64,000 nucleotides of DNA from Thauera aromatica K172 (GCF_003030465.1 NZ_CP028339.1:1550001-1614000); one strand, 5' to 3'. Positions 27,845-36,208 are shown, counted from the first letter of the stretch. Made by a program: numbers and translations. Notes: a model not told the origin generated them from the sequence alone.

Positions 27845-29236
27845 CAGGGTGTTGATTTAATGCACTTTCCAGCATCTGCGCGGGCTCTACGGCTGATATA
27901 ATTACGTCTGCATTTCTACAGCAATTATTCCCATGCGCGGCATCGACCACAAACAGAACGCCCTGTTCAGCTACGTCAATATCGAAGATCGAATTGCCCC
28001 CGATCATCCGTTGCGCCGGATCAAGACGCTGGCCGATATGGTTTTGCGCACGATGTCGCCGCATTTCGATGCGCTCTATGCCGAGGGCGGGCGCCCCTCG
28101 ATTGCGCCGGAACGCTTGCTGCGCGCGTCGTTGTTGCAATGCCTGTTTTCGATTCGCTCGGAGCGCGCACTGGTCGAGCATATCGACTTCAACATGATGT
28201 TCCGTTGGTTCGTCGGCCTGACGCTGGACGAGGCGGTATGGGATCACTCGACGTTCAGCGCCAATCGCGAACGGCTGCTCAAAGAGAGCGTGATGCGCGA
28301 ATTCTTCGGCGGCGTGGTGGCGATTGCCGAGTGGGCAGATCTGGTCTCGGACGAGCATTTCAGTGTCGACGGTTCGCTGCTGCGGGCGTGGGCCTCGCAC
28401 AAGAGCCTGATGGCGCGCGACGGCTCGGACGAACCACCGGGGCCGGACCAGGGGCGCAACCCCGAGGTGGACTTCCGAGGGCAGAAACGCTCGAACAAGA
28501 CGCACGTCTCGCGCACCGACCCGCAGGCCTTGCTGGCCAGCAAAGGCGGCGCAGGTGCCTACCTGAGCTTCACGACTCATGCGCTGGCGGAGAACCGCAA
28601 TGGGCTGATCGTCGATGTGCATACCACGCAGGCCACGGGCACCGCCGAGCGCGAGGCCGCGCTGGTGATGGTCAAGCGCACCGTGAAGCCGGCCGATGCG
28701 ACGCGCGAACCGACGCTGGCCGCCGACCGGGGGTACGACACCGCCGAGTTCATCGCTGCGCTTGAGCCGCTGGGCGTGCTGGCGCACGTTGCCGCCAAAA
28801 CCAAGGGTAGTGCCGTCCCCGTGGCGCTCAAGGCCACGGAGGGCTATGCGGTCAGCCTGCGTCGTCGAAAGATGATCGAAGAGGCGTTCGGCTGGGCGAA
28901 GGACATCGGCACGCTGCGCCGTCTGATGGCGCGCGGGCTGGAAACGGTTCGCGCGCATGCGCTGCTCAATTTCGCCGCCTACAACCTGACGAGGCTGGGT
29001 AATTTGCTGGCGCCGTAATCCGATGGCGCAAGCGCGCCATTCGTATTGCGGCATTGGATTGTTGAATACGTTGGCTTTGCAGCGACGGGAGCGCTGCTGA
29101 ATTGCGGTTGCACAATCGGCGGGAAAAGCGGCTGGAATCGTCATCAGGGCGGCTTGGAACGGATCTTTTCCGCATCGATTTTTTCCGGGGCGACTGGAAA
29201 CCGAAGGTGACGGTGAGATTTTCAACACCCTGCTAG
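27841..29236. mobile_element. IS5-family insertion sequence with CTAG target duplication
   Basis: The element occupies 27845-29232 (1388 bp). It is bounded by perfect 11-bp terminal inverted repeats (CAGGGTGTTGA and TCAACACCCTG). Directly outside lie the 4-base copies CTAG at 27841-27844 and 29233-29236, fitting the YTAR-type duplication of IS5-group elements. One transposase gene fills it, with 88 bases of left end and 214 bases of right end. The transposase looks intact, so the copy may still be active. It splits a gspG gene. Confidence 0.88.
27933..29018 (+). CDS. IS5-family DDE transposase
   Basis: 361 residues. An N-terminal DUF772-type region (IAPDHPLRRIKTLAD, RPSIAPERLLRASLLQCLFSIRSERALVEHIDFNMMFRWFVGL) is followed by the DDE catalytic domain. 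Candidate acids are Asp146 in FSVDGSLL, Asp265 in LAADRGYD, and Glu316 or Glu317 in RKMIEEAFGWAK. The insertion domain between the first two acids carries the basic KRSNKTHVSRTDPQALL stretch. The frame is full length and open. It is transcribed outward from the left end, antisense to the gspG fragments. Confidence 0.93.
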   Translation: MRGIDHKQNALFSYVNIEDRIAPDHPLRRIKTLADMVLRTMSPHFDALYAEGGRPSIAPERLLRASLLQCLFSIRSERALVEHIDFNMMFRWFVGLTLDEAVWDHSTFSANRERLLKESVMREFFGGVVAIAEWADLVSDEHFSVDGSLLRAWASHKSLMARDGSDEPPGPDQGRNPEVDFRGQKRSNKTHVSRTDPQALLASKGGAGAYLSFTTHALAENRNGLIVDVHTTQATGTAEREAALVMVKRTVKPADATREPTLAADRGYDTAEFIAALEPLGVLAHVAAKTKGSAVPVALKATEGYAVSLRRRKMIEEAFGWAKDIGTLRRLMARGLETVRAHALLNFAAYNLTRLGNLLAP

Positions 29237-29364
29237 GCGAAATAATGGGGGGCGACATAGCCGGCGAGTAGGCCGAGGATCACCATCACGACCATCAGTT
29301 CGAGCAGCGTGAACCCCTTGCCTGCGGGGCGCGGAGAGTGCTGGGCTGCAAACCCGGTGTGCAA
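29233..29364 (-). pseudogene. gspG: gspG 5' fragment interrupted by the IS element
   Basis: The minus-strand reading gives a short basic leader ending RPAGKG, then FTLLELMVVMVILGLLAGYVAPHYFA. This is the unmistakable prepilin cleavage site (G/F with Glu5) and hydrophobic spine of a type II secretion major pseudopilin. The frame then hits TAG in the CTAG duplicated at the IS edge. Family members continue with a glutamine or similar residue and VGKS, which is found beyond the IS. The start is uncertain; a TTG at 29362-29364 is the closest plausible one. No other gsp genes are in the window. Confidence 0.8.
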
Positions 29365-29449
29365 GCGATCCGGGGCTGGAGACGCGGCGGTCGTAGAGGG
29401 GGGCGGGGGGCACCGGCCTTGGCGGAAAGCAGTGGCCGGTGCCGCGCCT

Positions 29450-30457
29450 TCAGTGTGCCGGAGTGCCGGCAAAAAAGCGCTGCCGCAACTCGGCGGGCAG
29501 TTGCATCCCGGTGTGCCGGGCGCGCTGCAGCAGTTCCCAGTAGTAGCGGTAGGAGGCGCGGTCGTGCAGGCGGCCGCCATGCTGGATCGGTCCCCAGGCC
29601 TGGTCCTGGGCGGCGGTGAGGATTTGCGCCGCGGCCTCCACCTCGGAAAAGTCCGGCTGCATGGCGGCGAGGATCGGCAGGATCTGGTTGGGGTGGATGC
29701 TCCACATGCGCAGGTAGCCGAATTCGCGCCGGGCGCGCTCGGCATCGTGGCGGATCACGGCGACATCCTTCAGCTCGGTGGTGACGTTGTGCGCGGGGAC
29801 GACGCCGTTGCCGAGGGCGGCGGCGGCGATCTCGGTTTTCGCGCGCACGATCAGCGGGTGCTCGAATTGGCCCGGGCTCGTCATCGCGCTGCCGGGGATC
29901 GCGCCGTGGTGGCCGGAGACGAAATCCATCAGGCCGAAGTCGAGCGACTCGACGCCGTCGAGCGCGGCGATCCGCCACGCTTCGCGCAGCGCGCCGTGGG
30001 TTTCGATCAGGACATGCACGGGGAGCGTGCCGGGCAAACCGGTTGCGGCTTCGATCCGGCGCAGGGCGGCGATCTGTGCTGCGGCATCGGCCGCCGCGCG
30101 GGCCTTGGGCAGGGTCACGAAGGCCAGACGCCCGCCTGCGGCACCGATCAGGATCTCGAGGTCGCGCTCCCAGTGGGGATGGGTGATGTCGTGGATGCGG
30201 GCGCCGACGCGGCCAAAGTGGTTGGCGGGGCCGTTGACGATCTCGGCCACCATCTGTGCGTGCTCGGCTTCCGCGCCGGCGGGGGCGCCATCCTCGCAGT
30301 CGCAGGTGAGGTCGAACACCGGGCCGAGTTCCTGCTGCAGGGCGAGCGCCTTCGTCATCAGCTTTTCGGTGCCGGCGTAGTGATCGACCGCGGGCAGCGA
30401 AGGGAAGGGTTTTTCGCCAGCGAATAGGACTTCTTGCGGATGGAGAGCGGAGGTCAT
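29450..30457 (-). CDS. HpcH/HpaI aldolase / citrate-lyase beta-like CoA ester lyase
   Basis: 335-residue TIM-barrel protein of the CitE/malyl-CoA lyase superfamily. FDLTCDCEDGAPAGAEAEHAQMV gives the acidic metal-site segment. VLIETHGALREAWRIAALDGVESLDFGLMDFVSGHHG holds the conserved IET and the second acid, and RMWSIHPNQILPIL is the CoA-side motif. Members cleave or hydrolyse malyl-CoA, citramalyl-CoA or citryl-CoA. It lies directly downstream of mdh on the same strand but behind mdh's terminator. A longer start at 30529 is possible but overlaps that terminator hairpin. Confidence 0.78.
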   Translation of the reverse strand: MTSALHPQEVLFAGEKPFPSLPAVDHYAGTEKLMTKALALQQELGPVFDLTCDCEDGAPAGAEAEHAQMVAEIVNGPANHFGRVGARIHDITHPHWERDLEILIGAAGGRLAFVTLPKARAAADAAAQIAALRRIEAATGLPGTLPVHVLIETHGALREAWRIAALDGVESLDFGLMDFVSGHHGAIPGSAMTSPGQFEHPLIVRAKTEIAAAALGNGVVPAHNVTTELKDVAVIRHDAERARREFGYLRMWSIHPNQILPILAAMQPDFSEVEAAAQILTAAQDQAWGPIQHGGRLHDRASYRYYWELLQRARHTGMQLPAELRQRFFAGTPAH

Positions 30458-30517
30458 GGCAGGTGCGAGGCTGCGGTGAGAGAAGGGCGTCCAAGCATAG
30501 CAGCGGCGCGGTGGACG

Positions 30518-30546
30518 AAAAAGGCGCACGGCCGGAACCGTGCGCC
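30518..30546 (-). terminator. intrinsic terminator of mdh
   Basis: A perfect 9-bp stem, GGCGCACGG/CCGTGCGCC, with a 6-base loop is followed on the minus strand by TTTTT. It lies 41 bases after the mdh stop. Confidence 0.85.
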
Positions 30547-30586
30547 CTGATGAAACCGGCCGGTGGGGTGCCGGGCCGCGCCGGGA

Positions 30587-31579
30587 TCAGCCCAGCAGAT
30601 CCTTCACGCCTTCGCGCTCTTCGAGCAGTTCGTTGAGCGTGTGGGTCATGCGCTCGCGCGAGAAGGCGTCGATTTCCAGGCCCTGGACGATCTTGTACTC
30701 ACCGTTCTCGGTGGTGACCGGGAAGCCGTAGATGATGCCTTCGGGAATGCCGTAGGAGCCGTCCGAGGGAATGCCCATGGTGACCCATTCGCCGTTCGTG
30801 CCCAGCACCCAGTCGTGGATGTGGTCGATGGCGGCGTTGGCGGCCGAAGCGGCCGAAGACAGGCCGCGGGCTTCGATGATCGCGGCGCCGCGCTTGCCGA
30901 CGGTGGGCAGGAACACGTCCTTGTTCCAGGCTTCGTCGTTGATCAGGCCCTTGACGTTGTCGCCATTGGAGGTCACGAAACGGTAGTCGGCATACATGGT
31001 GGGCGAGTGGTTGCCCCACACCACCAGGCTCTTCAGGCTGGAGACGTCACGGCCGGACTTGGCGGCCAGCTGCGACAGCGCGCGGTTGTGGTCCAGGCGC
31101 AGCATGCCGGTGAAGTTCTTGGCGGGGACGCGGCCGTACTTCTGCGCGACTTCCTTGGCGATGTAGGCGTTGGTGTTGCAGGGGTTGCCCACCACCAGCA
31201 CCTTGCAGTCGGGATCGGCGTACTGGCCGATCGCCGCGCCCTGCACGGTGAAGATCTTGGCGTTTTCGGTGAGCAGGTCCTTGCGTTCCATGCCGGGGCC
31301 GCGCGGACGGGCGCCGACCAGGAGCGCCACCTTGGCGTCCTTGAACGCGACGTTGGGGTCGTCGGTGGCGATCATGCCGGCGAGCAGCGGGAAGGCGCAG
31401 TCTTCCAGCTCCATCATGACGCCCTTGACTGCCTTCTGGGCGTGGGGCAGATCGAGCAGTTGCAGGATGACGGGCTGGTCCTTGCCCAGCATTTCGCCGC
31501 TGGCGATACGGAACAGCAGGCTGTAGCCGATCTGGCCGGCGGCGCCGGTAACGGCAACGCGGACGGGGGCTTTGCTCAT
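30587..31579 (-). CDS. mdh: malate dehydrogenase
   Basis: 330-residue NAD-dependent malate dehydrogenase of the cytosolic (type 2) class. The nucleotide-binding loop is [19 protein letters not shown], the substrate loop is [16 protein letters not shown], and the catalytic histidine is at about 191 in [13 protein letters not shown]. An AGGGAG site precedes the ATG. It oxidises malate to oxaloacetate for the neighbouring citrate synthase. The gene is transcribed away from gntR; the 231-base region between them carries the perfect palindrome that is the best candidate operator. Confidence 0.97.
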   Translation of the reverse strand: MSKAPVRVAVTGAAGQIGYSLLFRIASGEMLGKDQPVILQLLDLPHAQKAVKGVMMELEDCAFPLLAGMIATDDPNVAFKDAKVALLVGARPRGPGMERKDLLTENAKIFTVQGAAIGQYADPDCKVLVVGNPCNTNAYIAKEVAQKYGRVPAKNFTGMLRLDHNRALSQLAAKSGRDVSSLKSLVVWGNHSPTMYADYRFVTSNGDNVKGLINDEAWNKDVFLPTVGKRGAAIIEARGLSSAASAANAAIDHIHDWVLGTNGEWVTMGIPSDGSYGIPEGIIYGFPVTTENGEYKIVQGLEIDAFSRERMTHTLNELLEEREGVKDLLG

Positions 31580-31747
31580 GTGGATACTCCCTCAAAAGAA
31601 GACGGTCGGTGTGATCGAGAAATCCTGCCCCGGTCGTGCAGCGCGGCTGCAGACGCTGCCGTCTCCGGAGGCGGTTTCGCAGGGAGGCGAGCAGCTGAGG
31701 CGCGAGGATACTAATGGGAACGCGGGAGCCTGTCAAACAACGTTTTA

Positions 31748-31763
31748 TATCTTATATAAGATA
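31748..31763. promoter_or_regulatory. perfect 16-bp palindrome between mdh and gntR (candidate operator)
   Basis: TATCTTATATAAGATA is a perfect palindrome, 48 bases upstream of the gntR ATG and 169 bases upstream of the mdh ATG. A possible gntR promoter, TGTCAA (31731-31736) - 18 bases - TATAAG (31755-31760), overlaps it. GntR-family regulators bind such AT-rich dyads, so autoregulation and control of mdh are likely. Confidence 0.65.
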
Positions 31764-31782
31764 GAAGATGGGGCATAGACGA

Positions 31783-31797
31783 CATAAAAGTTTTATG
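31783..31797. promoter_or_regulatory. second palindrome CATAAAA-G-TTTTATG upstream of gntR
   Basis: A perfect odd-centred inverted repeat of 15 bases ends 13 bases before the gntR ATG. It differs in sequence from the 16-bp dyad. It may be a second site, for this or another regulator, or it may simply hold a weak translation-start structure. Confidence 0.4.
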
Positions 31798-31810
31798 CTC
31801 AAATGCGCGC

Positions 31811-32539
31811 ATGACACAGGAAGCCCCCACCTTCAGTCCGTTGTATCGCCAGATCAAGGCCTTGATCCTGCAGGCTCTCGAAGCCGGCGAGTGGCGGCCT
31901 GGACAGGCCATCCCGAGCGAGCAGGAGCTCGCCTCGCGTTTCAGTGTATCGCAGGGTACGGTGCGCAAGGCGATCGACGAGATGGCAGCGGAAAATCTTC
32001 TCGTGCGCAAGCAGGGGAAGGGAACCTTCGTTGCTTCGCACAACGATCCGCGTGCGCTGTTCCGCTTCCTGCGCCTGGCGCCGATCGATGGCGATCTTTC
32101 TCCGCCGCAAAGCGTGCCGCTCGACTGCTGGCGGGCCAAGGCTGGCCAGGAGGCTTCGCGCATGCTGGGCATCGAGCTGGGGGCGCCGATCATCATCGTC
32201 CGCCGTCTGCTCAAGTTCACCACCAAGCCGGTGGTGATCGACGAACTCTACCTGCCGGGCGAAATCTTCCAGGGGCTGACGGCCGAAACCCTGAAGGGCT
32301 GGAACGGCTCGCTCTACAGCCTGTTCGAGACCCGTTTCGGCCTGCGCATGATCCGCGCGCAGGAGCGCATCCGCGCGGTGGCGGCCGACCGGGGGGCGAG
32401 CGAAGCGCTCAAGGTGCCGGAAGGCACGCCGCTGCTGTCGGTGGAGCGGGTGACCTACACCTATGGCGACAAGCCGGTCGAATGGCGTCGGGGGCTGTAT
32501 TCGACCGCGGACCATTTTTATCTGAACGAGTTGAATTGA
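31811..32539 (+). CDS. GntR/HutC-family transcriptional regulator of the TCA cluster
   Basis: 242 residues. An N-terminal winged helix-turn-helix (residues about 10-76; PLYRQIKALILQALEAGEWRPGQAIPSEQELASRFSVSQGTVRKAIDEM) is followed by a UTRA ligand-binding domain (about 95-235; RRLLKFTTKPVVIDELYLP, YTYGDKPVEWRRGLYSTADHFYL). This is the HutC subfamily. The effector is unknown; a TCA-cycle acid would make sense from the context. It lies between mdh and sdhC, with two palindromes upstream and a related site in the acnB promoter. I therefore infer that it represses several TCA genes. Confidence 0.88.
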   Translation: MTQEAPTFSPLYRQIKALILQALEAGEWRPGQAIPSEQELASRFSVSQGTVRKAIDEMAAENLLVRKQGKGTFVASHNDPRALFRFLRLAPIDGDLSPPQSVPLDCWRAKAGQEASRMLGIELGAPIIIVRRLLKFTTKPVVIDELYLPGEIFQGLTAETLKGWNGSLYSLFETRFGLRMIRAQERIRAVAADRGASEALKVPEGTPLLSVERVTYTYGDKPVEWRRGLYSTADHFYLNELN

Positions 32540-32575
32540 AGGTGGCGATTGTGGGCTGGCGTCGTTGTCGGGCGC

Positions 32576-32581
32576 TATAAT
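32576..32581 (+). promoter_or_regulatory. predicted -10 box of the sdh operon
   Basis: A perfect TATAAT occurs 58 bases before the sdhC ATG, in the short gap after gntR. The -35 region is poor (GTGGGC/TGGGCT region), which may mean the promoter needs an activator. Confidence 0.45.
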
Positions 32582-32638
32582 TTCGCGTTTTTTCGGAGTC
32601 CGCGACGGCGGTCGTCGCACATGCAGAGGGGAGTCTTC

Positions 32639-33028
32639 ATGTCAGAAGTGACAGTGCGCAAACCGAGGCCGAAGCATCTGGCCTTGAATCAGATCCGGCT
32701 ACCATTGCCGGGCATCGTTTCGATCCTGCACCGGATCAGTGGCGCGGGGCTGTTCCTGCTGCTGCCTTTCCTGTTGTTCCTTCTCGATCGCAGCCTCGGC
32801 TCGGCCGAGTCCTTCGAGACGTTCAGCGCCGTGGTCGGCAATCCGCTGGTCAAGCTGCTGCTGCTCGGCCTGCTGTGGGCCTACCTGCACCACTTCTGTG
32901 CTGGCATCCGCTTCCTGCTGCTCGATCTGCACATCGGTGGCGATCTGCAGCCCGCGCGCAATTCTTCGCGCATCGTTCTGATCGTGAGCATCGCGCTCAC
33001 CGTCGTCATCGGGGTGAAACTATGGTGA
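32639..33028 (+). CDS. sdhC: succinate dehydrogenase cytochrome b556 subunit
   Basis: 129-residue membrane anchor with three helices. RPKHLALNQIRLPLPGIVSILHRISGAGLFLLLP is the signature of SdhC, including the conserved Ser/Arg quinone-site region in HRISG. HHFCAGIRFLLLDLHIG carries the haem-ligand histidine. An AGAGGGGA site supports this ATG; an upstream ATG at 32621 has no such site. It overlaps sdhD by 7 bases. Confidence 0.95.
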   Translation: MSEVTVRKPRPKHLALNQIRLPLPGIVSILHRISGAGLFLLLPFLLFLLDRSLGSAESFETFSAVVGNPLVKLLLLGLLWAYLHHFCAGIRFLLLDLHIGGDLQPARNSSRIVLIVSIALTVVIGVKLW

Positions 33029-33369
33029 AACGTATCGTCGTCGGCGCGCACTACGGGCTGAAGGACTGGATCGCGCAGCGCGCCACCGCTGTTTTCATGG
33101 CGCTGTATACGATTCTGTTCGCGATCTGTGCGCTGGGCTTGTCCGAGTTCAGCTACGAGGCCTGGTCCGAGCTGTTTTCTCGTGGCGTGTTCAAGTTCCT
33201 CAGCTTCCTGTTCTTCCTGTCCCTGTTCTATCACGCCTGGGTCGGCGTGCGTGACATCTGGATGGATTACATCAAGCCCGATGGCGTGCGCCTGGCGCTG
33301 CATCTGGTCACCCTCTTCCTGCTCGTCGGCTATGCCGGCTGGGCGGCTCAGATTCTTTGGAGGCTGTAA
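33022..33369 (+). CDS. sdhD: succinate dehydrogenase membrane anchor subunit
   Basis: 115-residue membrane anchor with three helices: VVGAHYGLKDWIAQRATAVFMALYTILFAI, FLSFLFFLSLFYHAWVGVRDIWMDYIKP and LALHLVTLFLLVGYAGWAAQIL. The SLFYHAWVGVRDI segment carries the SdhD haem histidine and the quinone-site residues. The start overlaps the sdhC stop, so the two are coupled. SdhA begins 2 bases after its stop. Confidence 0.95.
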   Translation: MVKRIVVGAHYGLKDWIAQRATAVFMALYTILFAICALGLSEFSYEAWSELFSRGVFKFLSFLFFLSLFYHAWVGVRDIWMDYIKPDGVRLALHLVTLFLLVGYAGWAAQILWRL

Positions 33370-33371
33370 GC

Positions 33372-35165
33372 GTGAACGTCGCGAAGCGTACCTTTGATGC
33401 AGTCATCGTCGGCGCCGGCGGCGCCGGCCTGCGTGCGGCCCTGCAACTGTCCGAGGCCGGCCTGAAGACCGCGGTGCTGACCAAGGTGTTCCCGACCCGC
33501 TCGCACACCGTTGCGGCGCAGGGCGGGGTGGCGGCCTCGCTGGGCAACTCCACCGAGGACAACTGGCACTGGCACATGTACGACACCGTCAAGGGGTCGG
33601 ACTGGCTCGGCGACCAGGACGCCATCGAGTTCATGTGCAAGAAGGCCAACGAAGTGGTCATCGAGCTCGAGCACTACGGCATGCCCTTCGACCGCACCGA
33701 CAACGGCAAGATCTACCAGCGTCCGTTCGGCGGCCATTCGATGAACTACGGCCAGGCCCCGGTGATGCGCTCCTGCGCCGCCGCCGACCGTACCGGCCAC
33801 GCCATGTTGCACGCGCTGTACCAGCGCAACGTGCGCGCCAACACCCAGTTCTTCGTCGAATGGATGGCGCTCGACCTGATCCGCAACAGCGACGGCGACG
33901 TGCTCGGCGTCACCGCGATGGAAATGGAAACCGGCGAGGTCAGCATCTTCCATGCCAAGGCGACCATCTTCGCCACCGGCGGTTCGGGGCGTATCTACTA
34001 CAGCTCCACCAACGCCTTTATCAACACCGGCGACGGCGTGGGCATGGCGGCGCGGGCCGGGATTCCGCTCGAAGACATGGAATTCTGGCAGTTCCACCCG
34101 ACCGGCGTGGCCGGCGCCGGCGTGCTGATCACCGAAGGGGTGCGCGGCGAAGGCGGCATCCTGCGCAACGCCAGCGGCGAGCGCTTCATGGAGCGCTACG
34201 CGCCCAACCTCAAGGATCTGGCCTCGCGCGACGTCGTCTCGCGTTCGATGGTGACCGAGATCAACGAAGGCCGCGGCTGCGGGCCGGACAAGGACCACGT
34301 CCTGCTCGACATCACCCACCTGTCGCCCGAAACCATCATGAAGCGCCTGCCGGGGATCCGCGAGATCTCGATCCAGTTCGCCGGCGTCGATCCGATCAAG
34401 GCGCCGATCCCGGTGGTGCCGACCTGCCACTACCAGATGGGCGGCATTCCGACCAACTACAAGGGCCAGGTGGTGGTGCCCAAGGACGGCAACCCGAACG
34501 CCCCGGTGTCCGGCTTCTACGCCGCCGGCGAGTGCGCCTGCGCCTCGGTGCACGGCGCCAACCGTCTCGGCACCAACTCGCTGCTCGACCTGCTGGTGTT
34601 CGGCAAGTCCGCCGGCGAAACCGTGGTCGAAGACTTCAAGTCCGGTCAGCTCACCCTCAAGCCGCTGCCGGCCGATGCCGCCGACGCTTCGCTCGCCCGC
34701 ATCGCCCGCCTCGAAGGGCAGAAGAACGGTGAAAGCGTGTTCGACGTCGGTCTCGAGATGCGCCGCACCATGCAGAAGCATGCCGGCGTGTTCCGCTTCG
34801 ACAACCTGCTCAAGGAAGGCGTGCAGAAGATCTCCGAAGTGGCCGAGCGTGCCAAGCACACCGAAATCGTCGACAAGTCCAAGGTCTGGAACACCGCCCG
34901 CACCGAGGCGCTCGAGCTCGACAACCTGATCGAAGTCGCCCGCGCGACGATGGTCTCCGCCGAGGCCCGCAAGGAATCGCGCGGCGCCCACGTCCGCGAT
35001 GACGCGCCCGACACGGCGGAAAACCCCAACGGTCGCGATGACCAGAACTGGCTCAAGCACACCCTGTGGTATTCCGAAGGCAACCGCCTCGACTACAAGC
35101 CGGTGAACCTGAAGCCGCTGTCCGACGACGTCGAGCCGATCGCGCTCGCCAAGCGCACTTACTGA
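33372..35165 (+). CDS. sdhA: succinate dehydrogenase flavoprotein subunit
   Basis: 597 residues, full length. It has the FAD-binding VIVGAGGAGLRAALQLSEAG, the flavin-linked His45 in TRSHTVAAQGG, and the active-site HPTGVAGAGVLITEG and RGEGGIL segments. The C-terminal helical and capping domains end with ARKESRGAHVRDDAPDTAENPNGRDDQNWLKHTL. Translation starts at GTG 33372, with a GGAGG site 8 bases upstream that lies within the sdhD coding end. It oxidises succinate to fumarate as part of complex II; the covalent FAD depends on SdhE, encoded downstream. Confidence 0.97.
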   Translation: MNVAKRTFDAVIVGAGGAGLRAALQLSEAGLKTAVLTKVFPTRSHTVAAQGGVAASLGNSTEDNWHWHMYDTVKGSDWLGDQDAIEFMCKKANEVVIELEHYGMPFDRTDNGKIYQRPFGGHSMNYGQAPVMRSCAAADRTGHAMLHALYQRNVRANTQFFVEWMALDLIRNSDGDVLGVTAMEMETGEVSIFHAKATIFATGGSGRIYYSSTNAFINTGDGVGMAARAGIPLEDMEFWQFHPTGVAGAGVLITEGVRGEGGILRNASGERFMERYAPNLKDLASRDVVSRSMVTEINEGRGCGPDKDHVLLDITHLSPETIMKRLPGIREISIQFAGVDPIKAPIPVVPTCHYQMGGIPTNYKGQVVVPKDGNPNAPVSGFYAAGECACASVHGANRLGTNSLLDLLVFGKSAGETVVEDFKSGQLTLKPLPADAADASLARIARLEGQKNGESVFDVGLEMRRTMQKHAGVFRFDNLLKEGVQKISEVAERAKHTEIVDKSKVWNTARTEALELDNLIEVARATMVSAEARKESRGAHVRDDAPDTAENPNGRDDQNWLKHTLWYSEGNRLDYKPVNLKPLSDDVEPIALAKRTY

Positions 35166-35184
35166 GCGCACGGGAGAAATACTG

Positions 35185-35895
35185 ATGAGCAAGCGTACCG
35201 TCCATTTCAAGATCTACCGCTACGATCCGGACAAGGACGACAAACCCTATATGCAGGACATCTCGGTCGAGCTCGAGGCTTCCGACAAGAAGCTGCTCGA
35301 CGCCCTGGTGCGCCTGAAGTCCAAGGACGATTCGATGTCCTTCCGCCGTTCCTGCCGCGAAGGCGTGTGCGGCTCGGATGCGATGAACATCAACGGCAAA
35401 AACGGCCTGGCCTGCCTCACCGACATCGACAGCCTGCCGCAGCCGATCACGCTGCGCCCGCTGCCCGGCCTGCCGGTGATCCGCGACCTGATCGTGGACA
35501 TGACCCAGTTCTTCAAGCAGTACCACTCGATCAAGCCCTACCTGGTAAACGACGATCCGGCGCCCGAGCGCGAGCGCCTGCAGTCGCCGGAAGAGCGCGA
35601 GGAGCTCAACGGCCTCTACGAGTGCATCCTGTGCGCGTGCTGCTCGACCTCCTGCCCATCGTTCTGGTGGAACCCGGACAAGTTCGTCGGCCCCGCCGGC
35701 CTGCTCAACGCCTACCGTTTCCTTGCCGACACCCGCGACCAGGATACCAGTGCCCGCCTCGACAACCTCGAGGATCCGTACCGCCTGTTCCGCTGTCATT
35801 CGATCATGAACTGTGTCGATGTGTGCCCGAAGGGTCTGAATCCGACCCGCGCCATCGGCAAGATCAAGGACATGATGGTCCGGCGCGCGGTATAA
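35185..35895 (+). CDS. sdhB: succinate dehydrogenase iron-sulfur subunit
   Basis: 236 residues with the three clusters of complex II. The [2Fe-2S] ligands lie in FRRSCREGVCGSDAMNINGKNGLAC, the [4Fe-4S] in ECILCACCSTSCPSFWW, and the [3Fe-4S] with a final [4Fe-4S] Cys in RCHSIMNCVDVCPKGLNP. It relays electrons from SdhA to quinone. It follows sdhA by 19 bases in the same operon. Confidence 0.97.
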   Translation: MSKRTVHFKIYRYDPDKDDKPYMQDISVELEASDKKLLDALVRLKSKDDSMSFRRSCREGVCGSDAMNINGKNGLACLTDIDSLPQPITLRPLPGLPVIRDLIVDMTQFFKQYHSIKPYLVNDDPAPERERLQSPEEREELNGLYECILCACCSTSCPSFWWNPDKFVGPAGLLNAYRFLADTRDQDTSARLDNLEDPYRLFRCHSIMNCVDVCPKGLNPTRAIGKIKDMMVRRAV

Positions 35896-35910
35896 GGCGG
35901 AGGCCGTCGA

Positions 35911-36147
35911 ATGAACATCAATCGGGGGCGTGTGCGCTGGCAGTGTCGTCGGGCTCTGCTCGAGCTCGACCTGGTGTTCGCGCGCTTTCTCGAGCGGCAT
36001 TTCGATCGTCTGAGCGACGATCAACTGGCGGACCTCGACGACCTGCTGCGCTGCGACGACTACGACATCTGGGCGATGGTCAACGGCAGCAAGGCATGCG
36101 AGGTGGACCGCTGGCAGGAGATGGTCGGCCTGCTGCGTGAGCGCTGA
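35911..36147 (+). CDS. sdhE: FAD assembly factor SdhE
   Basis: 78-residue five-helix protein required to attach FAD covalently to SdhA. It begins MNINRGRVRWQCRRALLELDLVFARFLERHF. The RG motif in the first segment (NRGRVRWQCRRALLELD) and the DLLRCDDYDIWAMVNG loop are family signatures. It lies 15 bases after sdhB. Confidence 0.93.
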   Translation: MNINRGRVRWQCRRALLELDLVFARFLERHFDRLSDDQLADLDDLLRCDDYDIWAMVNGSKACEVDRWQEMVGLLRER

Positions 36148-36208
36148 CGCGCACAGGCCGCATCCAGACATCAACAGAAGTTAAACCGGCAAGTAGAAGG
36201 GACGATCC

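Noticed and set aside
29019-29232. Possible extra gene in the right end of the IS element
   Set aside because: The 214 bases hold no start with a ribosome site and are accounted for as IS non-coding end.
33348-35210. 620-codon antisense frame over sdhA
   Set aside because: Shadow of sdhA; composition is that of a reversed coding strand.
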